64,000 nt of DNA from CBDDFV01 sp965227335 (GTDB lineage Bacteria; Planctomycetota; Phycisphaerae; Phycisphaerales; SM1A02). Where the stretch lies: positions 186,001 through 250,000 of the forward strand of contig CBDDFV010000010.1 of NCBI GenBank assembly GCA_965227335.1, in the 5' to 3' direction. Numbering within the stretch: position 1 is the first letter of the stretch; every line of letters begins with the position of its first letter. The position numbers and the translations under genes are program-made. The notes beneath the pieces were generated by a model that was not told the origin of the DNA, searched no databases, and was given only the letters and a program-made list of their open reading frames with translations. This document shows positions 16,536-25,734 of this stretch, piece after piece.

Positions 16536-17570
16536 TCAACGGACGCTATCGGTCGTCTCGATGGTGAGAACTTCAAGAGTTCGACGGCTTTCCGCCCGGC
16601 CCGACTTGCGGGCCGCGTCCGCTTCGACCGCATGGTGCAGGAGTTGCGCGAGGACGCCCGGCTCGAGCCGGCGGGCGACGTCGAGCATCCGCTGCCCGTC
16701 CGCCCCCCACAGCCGCGCCTCCTTCATGACCGTCTGCGCACCCGCGCCCTCCCGGAGCATCGACGACGCGAGGTGAAGCTTGCGGAGCAGGTCGAGGATC
16801 GACCAGTAGACCAGTTCCTCCGGCTGACGCGCGACGTCGAGCAGATCCTCCAGCAACTGCATCGCCCGACGCGGATTGCCCGACGCGATCGCGGACTGGA
16901 TCGCCCACGCCTGCTCGTCCCGACTCGGCGGCGTCAACGCCTCCACCGCCTGCACCGTGATGATCGAATCCGTCCCGACGAACGCGGCGAGCTTGTGCAG
17001 CTCCGAAATCAGCCGCGTCAGCTCCGTGCCCGCCCGCTCCACCAGACGGCTCGCCGCCGCCGGCTCGATCGGGACGCCGCACTGCGACTCCGCCCGCTGC
17101 ACCAGCGTATGCGCGGCGTCGGCCTGTCCCAGCTCATCGCATTTGATCTTGGTCCCGCACTTTTCGACGAGCTTGTCGAGCTTCCCCGGCCGCCACGTCT
17201 CCGACCGCAGCACGAGCGACGCGTCGGGGGCGGGATCGGTGAGGTACTTCTCCATGAGCTGCCGGGTCGAGGTCCCGGATTCGCCGCCCGCCTTCAGGAA
17301 CTTCTCCGCCTCGTCGACGATGACAAGCTTGTGACCGCCGAGGAGGGAGTAGGTGCGAAGCTCGTCGAGGACGTCCACCGCCGCCGCGCTTGCTCCGTCG
17401 ACGGTGACGGGATCGACATCGCCGAACTTCTCCCGAAGGGCGTCGACATAGCGTTCCGTCCACACGCGTCGGAGGAACCCCTCCTTCCCGTGCAGAATGA
17501 CCGCCCGGTGCTCGGCCGAGACCGAGGCGGGGGCGGATCGTCGACCGCGGGATGTGCCGCGCTTCGCCAT
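16536..17570 (-). CDS. holA: DNA polymerase III subunit delta
   Basis: HolA opens the beta clamp within the clamp-loader complex. The 344-residue protein shows the family layout: an N-terminal AAA-like domain (VILHGKEGFLRRVWTERYVD ... LLGGHKLVIVDEAEKFLK), a middle domain with ELTRLISELHKLAAFVG, and a C-terminal helical collar with the region WAIQSAIASGNPRRAMQLL. As usual for delta, there is no functional P-loop. No good ribosome site precedes the ATG; instead TATGAT lies eight bases upstream, as in four other genes of the window. Confidence 0.9.
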   Translation of the reverse strand: MAKRGTSRGRRSAPASVSAEHRAVILHGKEGFLRRVWTERYVDALREKFGDVDPVTVDGASAAAVDVLDELRTYSLLGGHKLVIVDEAEKFLKAGGESGTSTRQLMEKYLTDPAPDASLVLRSETWRPGKLDKLVEKCGTKIKCDELGQADAAHTLVQRAESQCGVPIEPAAASRLVERAGTELTRLISELHKLAAFVGTDSIITVQAVEALTPPSRDEQAWAIQSAIASGNPRRAMQLLEDLLDVARQPEELVYWSILDLLRKLHLASSMLREGAGAQTVMKEARLWGADGQRMLDVARRLEPGVLAQLLHHAVEADAARKSGRAESRRTLEVLTIETTDSVR

Positions 17571-17578
17571 GGCTCCCG

Positions 17579-17584
17579 ATCATA
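17579..17584 (-). promoter_or_regulatory. Candidate leaderless -10 element of holA
   Basis: On the minus strand TATGAT ends eight bases before the holA ATG, a spacing at which transcription would begin at or very near the start codon. No -35 is obvious and the only SD-like bases sit two bases from the ATG. Confidence 0.5.
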
Positions 17585-17687
17585 TGTCGGCCGGACGGGC
17601 CCGTGGTGTCGAACGAACGTCCGGGGCGTAGGATGGACGATAGCAATCGGGCGGCCGGTCGAGCCGCCAGCAAGGAGACGGCGGTCG

Positions 17688-19373
17688 GTGCTGGTGCTGC
17701 ACATTCTTCAAGGTCCTGACCGCGGCATGCGGTTCGAACTGCCGGCCGACGAGCCGCAGCTGATCGGGCGTTCGTCCGAGGCGTTGCCGATCACCGACAC
17801 CACGGTCTCCCGCCGGCACGCCGAGCTGACGCCCGACGACGGCCGCTGGTTCGTCCGCGACCTGGAATCCGCCAACGGCACGTTCGTCAACGGCGAGAAG
17901 ATCACCGGCCGCATCGAACTCGCCCCCGGGGACCAGATCCGGTGCGGGGCGACGCTGCTCATCTTCGCCACCAACCCCGACGTCAAGAAGCACAACCCCG
18001 TCCAGGTGCTGCCGGCCGGGCTCATGGACGTCACCGTGGAGGGACGCGTCGACCCCAACGAGGAGTCGATGATCCTCGCCGCCCCCGACCCCCTCGCCGC
18101 CGCCCGCGAACACCTCCGCATCATCTACGCCATCACCGCGATCACCACCTCGACCCTCGATCGCGACGAGATGCTCAACCAGATCATGGATCTCGTCTTC
18201 GACGAGTTCCGCCCGGAGCGCGGCTTCGTGCTCGTGCGCGACGACATCACCGGGCAGTACGAACCCGCCGCCGTTCGCTACAAGACGCGTCCCAAGAGCC
18301 TCGAGGAAGGCCAGATGCCGATCAGCCGGACCATCATCCGGCACGTCGTCGAGGGCCAGGAGGGCGTCCTCTCGACCAACGCGATGACCGACACCCGCTT
18401 CGGCTCCGGCGACTCCGTCCGGGAGTACGGCATCCGGTCGGCGATCTGCGTCCCCATCCGCCAGGGCGACGACGTCTTCGGCGTGATTCACATCGACTCC
18501 TCGATGGCGAACTTCACGTTCACCGACGCGCAACTGCGGCTGATGAACGCCGTCGGACAGCACGCCGCGCTGGCGATCAAGGCCTCCGCCCTCGCCAGCG
18601 CAAAGATGGCCACCGCCCGGCTGGCGGCCGTCGGCGAGACCGTGGCGTCGCTCAGCCACTCGATCAAGAACATCCTGCAGGGTCTGCGGGGCGGGGCGGA
18701 CGCGGTCGAACTCGCGCTCAACAAGGGCCAGGTCGATCTCGCCATGGAAGGCTGGCCGATCCTCTCCCGCAACCTCGACCGCATCTACGCGCTCACGCTC
18801 AACATGCTCGCGTACTCGAAACCGATGAGCTTCGACTTCGAGTTCGAGCCGGTGGACGACCTCATCCACGAGATCGCCGCCCTCGTCCAGCCCCAGTGCG
18901 ACCGCAAACGCATCGGGCTCATCCTCGACCTCGCCGAAGACATCCCCCTCACCCCCATCGACCTCAACGCCATGCACCAGGCGCTGATGAACCTCGTCAC
19001 CAACGCGATCGAGGCGGTCGAGGAGAAGAAGGGCGTCGTCACGATCCGGACGCGGCTGATCCCGGTGGAGAAGAAGGTCGTGATCGAGGTGGCCGATAAC
19101 GGGCCCGGCGTGCCGAAGGAGCTTCACGAGCAGATCTTCCAGGCGTTCCGGACCACGAAGGGACAGCGGGGCACGGGCCTCGGTCTCGCCGTCACCCGCA
19201 AGATCGTCACGGCGCACCAGGGCGAGGTGCAGCTCGAATCCGCCCCGGGACAGGGCGCGACGTTCTCGATCATCCTGCCGACCGGGGAGGCGACCGAGGA
19301 TCCCTCCGCGACCCGACTCCCCGACGCCGGACCGACGCCGCGCCGCAGCTCCCGGCTCGACGAGGAGTTCTGA
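17688..19373 (+). CDS. Cytoplasmic sensor histidine kinase with FHA and GAF domains
   Basis: A soluble signalling kinase of 561 residues. Residues ~20-95 form an FHA phosphopeptide-binding domain (LIGRSSEALPI, SRRHAEL, NGTFVNG). Residues ~140-300 form a GAF sensor domain. The phospho-acceptor His334 lies in SLSHSIKNILQGL. The ATPase domain has an N-box (NLVTNAIEAVEE), ADNGPGVP and KGQRGTGLGL. There is no membrane segment. The start chosen is GTG 17688 with AGGAG ten bases upstream; a much longer upstream reading has no family similarity. No response regulator is adjacent. The FHA domain suggests input from a Ser/Thr kinase, which is an inference. Confidence 0.93.
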   Translation: MLVLHILQGPDRGMRFELPADEPQLIGRSSEALPITDTTVSRRHAELTPDDGRWFVRDLESANGTFVNGEKITGRIELAPGDQIRCGATLLIFATNPDVKKHNPVQVLPAGLMDVTVEGRVDPNEESMILAAPDPLAAAREHLRIIYAITAITTSTLDRDEMLNQIMDLVFDEFRPERGFVLVRDDITGQYEPAAVRYKTRPKSLEEGQMPISRTIIRHVVEGQEGVLSTNAMTDTRFGSGDSVREYGIRSAICVPIRQGDDVFGVIHIDSSMANFTFTDAQLRLMNAVGQHAALAIKASALASAKMATARLAAVGETVASLSHSIKNILQGLRGGADAVELALNKGQVDLAMEGWPILSRNLDRIYALTLNMLAYSKPMSFDFEFEPVDDLIHEIAALVQPQCDRKRIGLILDLAEDIPLTPIDLNAMHQALMNLVTNAIEAVEEKKGVVTIRTRLIPVEKKVVIEVADNGPGVPKELHEQIFQAFRTTKGQRGTGLGLAVTRKIVTAHQGEVQLESAPGQGATFSIILPTGEATEDPSATRLPDAGPTPRRSSRLDEEF

Positions 19374-19581
19374 TCCGGGGCCGTCGGCCCGCTTCGCGCG
19401 AGAAGAACGTCGACGTGGCGCCGATACACGGATTCGTTCACAGGCCCCGTCCGGTCTTGCCGATCTGCCCTGCGGGCCTATGATTGCCCACCTGTCTCAT
19501 CTTGCCGAGACTATCGGACGTTACACCGCGAACCCTTCCGTCCGGCGCGGGCCGGACGATGAAGTTCGAATCGGAGCCGTT

Positions 19582-20301
19582 ATGACGATTCCCGCCTCTC
19601 GTTCCGCCGCGTCGCCGTTCCCCGGCGTCAATCCTGCGGTTGATTTCTCCGCCGATCCGGTGCTGGGTTCGCTGCCGCCGGGCGTGGATCTGGCGCGGCT
19701 GGCCGGGCTCGAGCCCCGCCTCGCGACGTCGTACCAGCGGACGCGTGAGATGACGCTCGACGAGCTGATGCTGGAAAAGCGGGTGGTCTTCCTCATCGGG
19801 GAGATCAACTACGCTTCCGCCGCGCGAATCATGATGCAGATGCTCTACCTCGAGGATCAGAAGCGCGGCCAGACGATCAACTTCTACATCAACAGCCCGG
19901 GCGGGGCCGTGGACGACACGCTGGCGATCTACGACACGATGCAATTCATCTCGTCGGACGTCTCGACGGTGTGTATCGGCCGCGCGTATTCGGGCGGCGC
20001 GGTGCTGCTCGCTTCCGGCGCCAAGGGCCAGCGTCGCATTCTCCCTCACGCGAAGGTGATGATTCACCAGCCGTACGGCGGCGTGACGGGACAGACCACC
20101 GACGTCCAGATCCAGGCTGAGCAGATCATCAAGATGAAGCAGACGCTCAACGGCATTCTCGCGAAGCACACCGGCCAGTCCGAAGAGCAGGTCGCGAAGG
20201 ACGGCGAGCGTGACAAGTTCTTCTCCGCCGACGAGGCGAAGGAGTACGGCCTCGTCGACGAGGTCTTCCGGCCGAAGGCGAAGGACGACGCCACGTCCTG
20301 A
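19582..20301 (+). CDS. clpP: ATP-dependent Clp protease proteolytic subunit, first paralogue
   Basis: Serine peptidase subunit of the Clp complex. The ATG at 19582 has GGAG five bases upstream. Ser137 (GRAYSGGAVLL), His162 (MIHQPYGG) and Asp211 (GERDKFFS) form a standard triad, although the usual ASM after the oxyanion region is replaced by AYSG. An N-terminal extension of ~45 residues precedes the ClpP fold. It lies 65 bases upstream of a second clpP and is probably co-transcribed with it. The two products may form a mixed ClpP1P2 barrel; that is inference. Confidence 0.95.
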   Translation: MTIPASRSAASPFPGVNPAVDFSADPVLGSLPPGVDLARLAGLEPRLATSYQRTREMTLDELMLEKRVVFLIGEINYASAARIMMQMLYLEDQKRGQTINFYINSPGGAVDDTLAIYDTMQFISSDVSTVCIGRAYSGGAVLLASGAKGQRRILPHAKVMIHQPYGGVTGQTTDVQIQAEQIIKMKQTLNGILAKHTGQSEEQVAKDGERDKFFSADEAKEYGLVDEVFRPKAKDDATS

Positions 20302-20366
20302 TCCGCGTTCGCTTCTCCCCTTTCCCTCCCCGATACGCCTCTGTATCCAGACCCCAGGGATCCGAC

Positions 20367-20969
20367 ATGACTCTTGTTCCGATCGTCATCGAGAAGACCG
20401 GACGCGGCGAACGCGCGTACGACATCTACTCCCGTCTCCTTTCCGACCGCATCATCTTCCTCGGCGGGCCGGTGATGGACGACTCCGCGAATCTCGTCGT
20501 CGCGCAGCTGCTGTTCCTCGCGAACGAGTCGCCGGAGAACGACATTCACCTGTACATCAACTCGCCGGGCGGATCGGTGACCGCCGGTCTCGGCATCATC
20601 GACACGATGAACTACATCCCGTCCGACGTCTGCACGTACATCATCGGACAGGCGGCGTCGATGGGCTCGCTCATCGCGTGCTCCGGCGCGCCGAAGAAGC
20701 GCTACTGCCTGCCGAACTCGAAGAACCTCATGCACCAGCCGCTGCTCTCCGGCGTGCTCGAAGGCCAGGCGACCGACCTCGAAATCGAGGCCCGCGAGAT
20801 GATCCGACTCCGCGACGTCCTCTACGGCATCTACGCGGATCGGACGGGCCAGTCGGTCGAGCAGGTCGCCGAGGACTGCGAACGAAACAAGTGGCTCGAC
20901 GCGAAACAGATGGTCGACTACGGCCTCGCCGACACGCTGCTCGAAAACCTGCCCGGCGTCACGAAGTAA
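20367..20969 (+). CDS. clpP: ATP-dependent Clp protease proteolytic subunit, second paralogue with Asn in the triad
   Basis: A 200-residue ClpP with Ser98 (GQAASMGSLI) and His123 (LMHQPLLSG). At the place of the catalytic Asp it has Asn174 (CERNKWLD, aligned with TERDRFLS of the E. coli enzyme). A Ser-His-Asn triad is known from one of the two ClpP paralogues of Listeria, where the subunit gains full activity only with its partner. It follows the first clpP directly and ends at a strong terminator, so the pair forms one operon. No clpX is adjacent. Confidence 0.95.
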   Translation: MTLVPIVIEKTGRGERAYDIYSRLLSDRIIFLGGPVMDDSANLVVAQLLFLANESPENDIHLYINSPGGSVTAGLGIIDTMNYIPSDVCTYIIGQAASMGSLIACSGAPKKRYCLPNSKNLMHQPLLSGVLEGQATDLEIEAREMIRLRDVLYGIYADRTGQSVEQVAEDCERNKWLDAKQMVDYGLADTLLENLPGVTK

Positions 20970-21000
20970 CACGCGACGGATTGACCTGAGAACCCACGAA

Positions 21001-21028
21001 CGCACCCGCCGACACGCGGGTGCGTTTT
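21001..21028 (+). terminator. Terminator after the clpP pair
   Basis: Nine-base stem CGCACCCGC (21001-21009) with GCGGGTGCG (21016-21024), followed by TTTT, 32 bases after the second clpP stop. Confidence 0.88.
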
Positions 21029-21065
21029 CGTAGGTTCCGCACGAACGTGCGGAACGTGCATCGAC

Positions 21066-21617
21066 CTACATCCGATGCGACCAGTCCGGATCCCCGCCCT
21101 CGTCCTCCTCCGGCGGCGTCAGATCCTCCGGATCCCCCACGCACCGGCTCGCATGCTCGACCGCCTCCCGCGCATCCCCGCCGCACGGCAGACCCGGACC
21201 GCACCAGCGCGATCCGTCATGCACGAACGCCACGTAGCCGTACCCCTGCCGCTCCGTCAGGTTCTCGAGAATGATCACCGGCACGAAGCCGAGTCGGTAC
21301 CCGTTCACGTTCTCGGTGAACCGATCGCGTCCACCGTCACGATCCGGACGAATCGAGTACCGGTACCGCATGTCGCGCAGCTTCACGCTGGTGCCGCGAA
21401 GAAGCGCCATGATGTCCGACTCCGCAAGATCCCGGATGTCGTCGTGATCGATCTGCCCCGGCTCGGGGTGCGACTGGATGAGCATCGCGAGCACGATCCC
21501 CGCCAGTCCGATCCCCAGACCGCCCCACCCCAGCATCGACTGAAACAGCACCGCGCCCATCAGCGACGTCGCGGCGAGAAGCATGAACGCAAGGATGACG
21601 ACCACGCGGAAAGGCAC
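21066..21617 (-). CDS. Membrane protein of unknown function, 183 aa
   Basis: Two hydrophobic helices fill the first ~50 residues (VVVILAFMLLAATSLMGAVL and GGLGIGLAGIVLAMLI). They are followed by a soluble C-terminal domain with LRDMRYRYSIRPDRDGG, an acidic tail and a few Cys (SRWCGPGLPC, SRCVG). The start is uncertain. GTG 21617 is chosen because it opens directly into the first helix, but it has no clear ribosome site; an ATG 33 bases further in is possible. No family was recognised. Confidence 0.65.
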   Translation of the reverse strand: MPFRVVVILAFMLLAATSLMGAVLFQSMLGWGGLGIGLAGIVLAMLIQSHPEPGQIDHDDIRDLAESDIMALLRGTSVKLRDMRYRYSIRPDRDGGRDRFTENVNGYRLGFVPVIILENLTERQGYGYVAFVHDGSRWCGPGLPCGGDAREAVEHASRCVGDPEDLTPPEEDEGGDPDWSHRM

Positions 21618-21803
21618 GCAACGATCGTCGCAAGGATCCCGCCTGAGGGCAACGTTCGCCCGCGGCCCCGCCGTGGGGGCGCCCCGATTTGATCCCGTTT
21701 CGCTACGACTCGCGTGCCGCGCACAACAACGACCCGGTCGCAGGGACCGGGCCGTGAGGTGATCATGTGTCACGACCGTCTGGCGGCGACGCCCGAAATC
21801 GAC

Positions 21804-21820
21804 CCCCGGCAAAGCCGGGG
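21804..21820 (-). terminator. Hairpin directly after the mdh stop
   Basis: CCCCGGC (21804-21810) and GCCGGGG (21814-21820) around an AAA loop, touching the mdh stop codon. The downstream T-tract on the minus strand is weak (GATTTCG), so termination may be partial. Confidence 0.65.
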
Positions 21821-22771
21821 CTAGGCCAGTTCCGGGAACGTCTCCTGCACGACCTTCACCAGGTCCTTCACGTGGCTCACCGATTCGTCCATCAACGACT
21901 TCTCGTCATCCGTGAAGTCGATCTCGATGACCTTCTCGACGCCGTTCGCGCCGAGGATGCACGGCACGCCGACGAAGTAGCCGCCGACGTTGTACTCGTT
22001 CTCGCAGTACGCCGCGCACGGCAGGATGCGCTTCTTGTCCTTGATGATCGCCTCCGCCATCTGCACCGAACCGGACGCCGGGGCGTAGTACGCGCTCGTG
22101 CCCATCAGCTGCACGATCTCGCCGCCGCCCTTCTTCGCCCGCTCCACGCACTTCGTGATCACGTCTTCCGGCAGGAGCTGCGAGACCGGAATGCCGTGCA
22201 CCGACGTGTAGCGCGGCAGCGGCACCATGTCGTCCCCGTGCCCGCCCAGCAGCAACGCCTGGATGTCCTCGACCGAGACGCCCAGTTCCATCGCGATGAA
22301 CGCCCGGAACCGCGCCACGTCCAGGCACCCCGCCTGGCCCACGATCTGGTTCGTCGGGAAGCCGGACGACTTCCACGCCGTGTACACCATCGCGTCCAGC
22401 GGGTTCGACACCACGATCATCACCGCGTTCGGCGAGTGCTTCGCCACCTGCTCCGAGACGCTCTTCACGATCTTCACGTTCGTCTGGATCAGATCGTCCC
22501 GGCTCATCCCCGGCTTGCGGGGCAGACCCGCGGTCACGATCACCACATCCGAATCCGCCGTGTCCGCGTAGTCCGCGGTGCCGATGATGTTGCAGTCGAA
22601 CCGCTCGATCGGGGCGCATTCGTACAGGTCGAGCATCTTGCCCTTGACCGTGTTCTCCGCGTCCGGAATGTCGAGGACGACGATGTCCGCCAGCTCCTTC
22701 GTCGCGGCCCACATCGCACAGGAAGCGCCGACGTTCCCGCCGCCGATGATCGAGAGTTTCGCACGTCGCAT
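21821..22771 (-). CDS. mdh: Malate dehydrogenase
   Basis: NAD-dependent oxidation of malate to oxaloacetate in the TCA cycle. The 316-residue protein belongs to the lactate-dehydrogenase-like MDH type: nucleotide loop IIGGGNVGASCA, substrate loop GLPRKPGMSRDDL (the Arg after the Pro favours malate over lactate), SNPLDAMVY and the catalytic His in GGHGDDMVP. The ATG at 22771 follows AAGGA by about 12 bases. A good promoter lies 64 bases upstream and a hairpin follows the stop, so it is a single-gene unit. Confidence 0.95.
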   Translation of the reverse strand: MRRAKLSIIGGGNVGASCAMWAATKELADIVVLDIPDAENTVKGKMLDLYECAPIERFDCNIIGTADYADTADSDVVIVTAGLPRKPGMSRDDLIQTNVKIVKSVSEQVAKHSPNAVMIVVSNPLDAMVYTAWKSSGFPTNQIVGQAGCLDVARFRAFIAMELGVSVEDIQALLLGGHGDDMVPLPRYTSVHGIPVSQLLPEDVITKCVERAKKGGGEIVQLMGTSAYYAPASGSVQMAEAIIKDKKRILPCAAYCENEYNVGGYFVGVPCILGANGVEKVIEIDFTDDEKSLMDESVSHVKDLVKVVQETFPELA

Positions 22772-23401
22772 GATGATGACCGTCCTTCGTTCGGGATCCG
22801 GCCGGGAGGGCCGGAGGCTGGAAGAAAGGCGACCATCATAGAGGCCGACGCGAAACCGGCAACGGGCGCGACGCCCCTCTCCTCGACCCTTTCCACGCTC
22901 CAGGCTCCACACACGACGCTCCGGATCCGACCCGCGTCAATCGGGGGCGGGGAGGACGCGCGGCCGCCTCAGCCGCGCGCCCGCCGCCCCCTTGCAGAGG
23001 TGTGCGCCATGACGCCCCCCGCCGTCATTCCGGCCGGACAGCCCGGCGCCGACGGAAAGGTCCCCAGGTCGCCGACGCCGAACCGCCCGACCGCCGCCGT
23101 CACATGACGTTCCGCCCTGCCCCCGGAACAAGGCGATCCATCAGCACGCGGAGACGCCGCGCATCGATGAACCGATCACAACGCCGCCGCGGACCAACTC
23201 GCGCGATCGCAACTCGACCACGATCCGGTCGCCTCACGACGTCGACGCACTGCACAGTGCGCGCAATTACATCGGACGCCCCGATTCATTCAGTTTTGCC
23301 GACCAGTGGTTGCGCTCCATGAGAGCGCGAAGAAATGTGTACCCAAGTACTACCTTGAGAATGACGGAAGTCAAACAGGTTTTCGGACGAAAGTGTCGGA
23401 T
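22772..23401. other. 630-base gap without a gene
   Basis: It holds the mdh promoter at 22835-22862, a GC-rich hairpin at about 22959-22981, and a locally AT-richer end at 23270-23400. No reading frame here shows protein-like composition and no RNA gene was recognised. Confidence 0.5.
22835..22862 (-). promoter_or_regulatory. Candidate sigma-70-type promoter of mdh
   Basis: On the minus strand TTGCCG (complement 22857-22862), a 16-base spacer and TATGAT (complement 22835-22840) stand about 64 bases before the mdh ATG. Confidence 0.6.
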
Positions 23402-25042
23402 CTAACCCGACGCGCGATCCGTGTGCGCCAGCGCTTCGCGACACAACCGCTCGAACGTCGACTTCGCTTCGTCTGACGATGTCTCGCCCGATGCGAGTGA
23501 TGACTGCAGGTCCGCCAGCTCGTCCGACCATGACGACGATGACGGCGCATCGACCGACGCCCCGGCCAGCGCCTCCGCCGCTCGCTCCGCCACGTCCAGT
23601 TGCTGCGCCGCCTCGAGACGCGTCCGCGTGTCGCGCTTCAGGCGATCGCCGAACGGATTGTGCGGCAGCGCCACCGCCCCCGACTCGATCGCCCCCGCGC
23701 CGACCAGACGCTGATGCTCCGCCTCGATTGACAGACACACCGTGTCAAAGGCCTCCGCGAACGCACGCAACGCACGCGTCCCGCCCGTCTGCGCGTCCAT
23801 GAACAACTCACGCGCGGCGGCGACCGTCTCCTCCAGTTCGCTCGCATCCGTCGTCCCGCCGCCCGACATCAGCGGACCGAACGTCTCATGCGCACGATCA
23901 AGATGCCGACGCCAGCCGTTCGTTGTCGCGTCCGCCGCTTCCTTCGCCAAGTCCCGCGCCCGCTGCGCATCACGCAACAGCGACGCCGCGGAACGCCGAT
24001 CCTGCTCCATCCCGCGTTCGACCCGCGCGATCAACCGCGTCGCCTCAGCGTGATCCTCCTCCAGCGTCGCCACCGCCGCGCGATACTGCTCGACCGCCCC
24101 TTCCATCGTGTCGAGGCGACGACGCACCTGCGCGGCCCGGAGGCGGTCGTCATCCGCATCGGTCGTCGCCGCCGGCAGCCGCAGCGCTTCGGGCGTCGTC
24201 ACGAGGCCGTGCATGAACAACGACAGACGCAACGAGGCGACGTCGTAATGAAGACCTTCGTACCGACCCGCCCGCAGTCCGTCCGGGCTGCTCGCAAACG
24301 ACGCCACGCTCTGCATCGCACGATCGATCTCATCCAGTTGCGCCCGCAGCGGCTCGATCACCGTCGCCGCCCGGGCCGCGGCGTCCTTCGCCTCGGCGAC
24401 CATCGTCCGCATCTCGACGTGGCCGTCCGTGTCGTCCGCGGATCCGCCGCCGCCCGACGCCGGCGTCAGCGCCTCGGGATCGACGTTTCGTAACGCGGTC
24501 TCGATCGCCCGTTCCAGCGCGGCGCCGCGCACCTGGTCCTGCACGCACACGCCGTCCGGACCGACCACCATCATCCGCGGGATCGACCGGATCGAGAACT
24601 TCTGAGCGAGGCGGGTCTTCCAGCCGCCGCCCTCGATCGCATGCTTCCAGTCCATCCGCTTCGACCGAATGAACTGCCGGCACTTCCCGGGATTGCTGTC
24701 GAGCGAGATGCTGATGATCTCAAGCCCCTGGTCCTTATATTTCTTGTACGCCCGCTGCACGTTGGGCAGCTCCGCGATGCACGGTCCGCACCACGTCGCC
24801 CAGAAGTCGATCACGACCGCCTTGCCGCGGAAGTCCTCCAGTGAGTATCGCTTCTTTGTGATCGCGTCCGTGAACGTGAAGTTCGGCACCGGCCGGCCGG
24901 TGAGCCCCGAGCTTCGTCCCTGCGCGACCGCGCTCGACGACGCCACGCCGATCACCGCCAGCGTCGCCAGCGTCATGAACATGACATGAGAACGGAACAT
25001 CCGCCGCAGAGGCTGACGGAACGACAGGGGGCGCATCATCAT
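23402..25042 (-). CDS. Secreted thioredoxin-like (TlpA/ResA type) protein with long helical C-terminal domain
   Basis: The first of three tandem ATGs (25042) has GGAGG seven bases upstream. Residues ~15-41 are a signal sequence ending VAQ. Residues ~48-190 form an AhpC/TSA-thioredoxin domain with the redox pair Cys85/Cys88 (WATWCGPCIAE) and the cis-Pro loop SIRSIPRMMVVG. The remaining ~350 residues are Ala/Glu/Arg-rich and mostly helical, including stretches of coiled-coil character. TlpA/ResA proteins reduce or exchange disulfides outside the membrane. The long helical tail is not part of the usual family and may bind a partner. Confidence 0.88.
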   Translation of the reverse strand: MMMRPLSFRQPLRRMFRSHVMFMTLATLAVIGVASSSAVAQGRSSGLTGRPVPNFTFTDAITKKRYSLEDFRGKAVVIDFWATWCGPCIAELPNVQRAYKKYKDQGLEIISISLDSNPGKCRQFIRSKRMDWKHAIEGGGWKTRLAQKFSIRSIPRMMVVGPDGVCVQDQVRGAALERAIETALRNVDPEALTPASGGGGSADDTDGHVEMRTMVAEAKDAAARAATVIEPLRAQLDEIDRAMQSVASFASSPDGLRAGRYEGLHYDVASLRLSLFMHGLVTTPEALRLPAATTDADDDRLRAAQVRRRLDTMEGAVEQYRAAVATLEEDHAEATRLIARVERGMEQDRRSAASLLRDAQRARDLAKEAADATTNGWRRHLDRAHETFGPLMSGGGTTDASELEETVAAARELFMDAQTGGTRALRAFAEAFDTVCLSIEAEHQRLVGAGAIESGAVALPHNPFGDRLKRDTRTRLEAAQQLDVAERAAEALAGASVDAPSSSSWSDELADLQSSLASGETSSDEAKSTFERLCREALAHTDRASG

Positions 25043-25149
25043 GAGTCATCCTCCGGGACTGACGCCAGCCTACCGGAAACGCCTCCGGCCCACGACATGA
25101 TTTCATGACAACCTCGGCGAATCCGGCGGCGACGGGCGAACGCCCGTGT

Positions 25150-25734
25150 TCAGGCGCGGGCTCGGGCGGCCTCGATCGCGGCGCACGTCTTCTCGATCGC
25201 CCGCTCCAGATGATCGTTGACGATCTCAATGTCGTAGGCGCCGCTCTCGCGGGCGAGACCGATCTCCCGTTTCGCCTCGTTGAACCGCCGCTGGATCGCG
25301 GCTTCATCCTCGCGTCCGCGGTCGCGGAGCCGACGCAGCAGCTCCTCGTCGCTCGGCGGACTGATGAACACCATGAAGGCGTCCGGCATCGCCGCCCGCA
25401 CCTGCACCCCGCCCTGCACGTCGATCTCCAGCAGCACGAGACGACCCGCCTTCAGATGCGCCTCCACCGGTCCGCGCGGCGTCCCGTAGCGGTACTTGCC
25501 GAACACCAACGCATGTTCCAGGAATTCGCCCCGCTCGATCCGCGCGGCGAAGGCGTCATCGGTGAGAAAGTAATAATCGCGCCCGTCCACTTCCTTCTCA
25601 GTCTGCGGACGTGTGGTCGCGGACACGCTGAAGACGGCGTTGAGACGCTGCTCCACCGCGTGGGAGATCGTCGTCTTCCCCGCGCCGGACGGACCTGAGA
25701 TCACCACCAGCCTGCCGCGCCCGTCCGTCGTCAC
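25150..25734 (-). CDS. gmk: Guanylate kinase
   Basis: Phosphorylates GMP to GDP. The 194-residue protein has the P-loop GPSGAGKTT (residues ~14-22), the GMP-binding region SVSATTRPQTEKEVDGRDYY with FLTDDAF, and EIDVQGGVQV. It begins at a GTG that overlaps the pyrB stop by four bases (GTGA), so translation is probably coupled to pyrB. Pairing GMP and UMP pathway enzymes in one transcript is plausible but not standard. Confidence 0.95.
   Translation of the reverse strand: MTTDGRGRLVVISGPSGAGKTTISHAVEQRLNAVFSVSATTRPQTEKEVDGRDYYFLTDDAFAARIERGEFLEHALVFGKYRYGTPRGPVEAHLKAGRLVLLEIDVQGGVQVRAAMPDAFMVFISPPSDEELLRRLRDRGREDEAAIQRRFNEAKREIGLARESGAYDIEIVNDHLERAIEKTCAAIEAARARA

Noticed and set aside
16404..17687. 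428-codon N-terminal extension of the histidine kinase
   Set aside because: It runs antisense through holA, has no domain, and a ribosome site with GTG at 17688 opens directly into the FHA domain.
21034..21055. Second terminator near the clpP pair
   Set aside because: GTTCCGCAC-GAAC-GTGCGGAAC is a good hairpin, but neither side has a T-tract. It may still be a structural element at the convergent junction.
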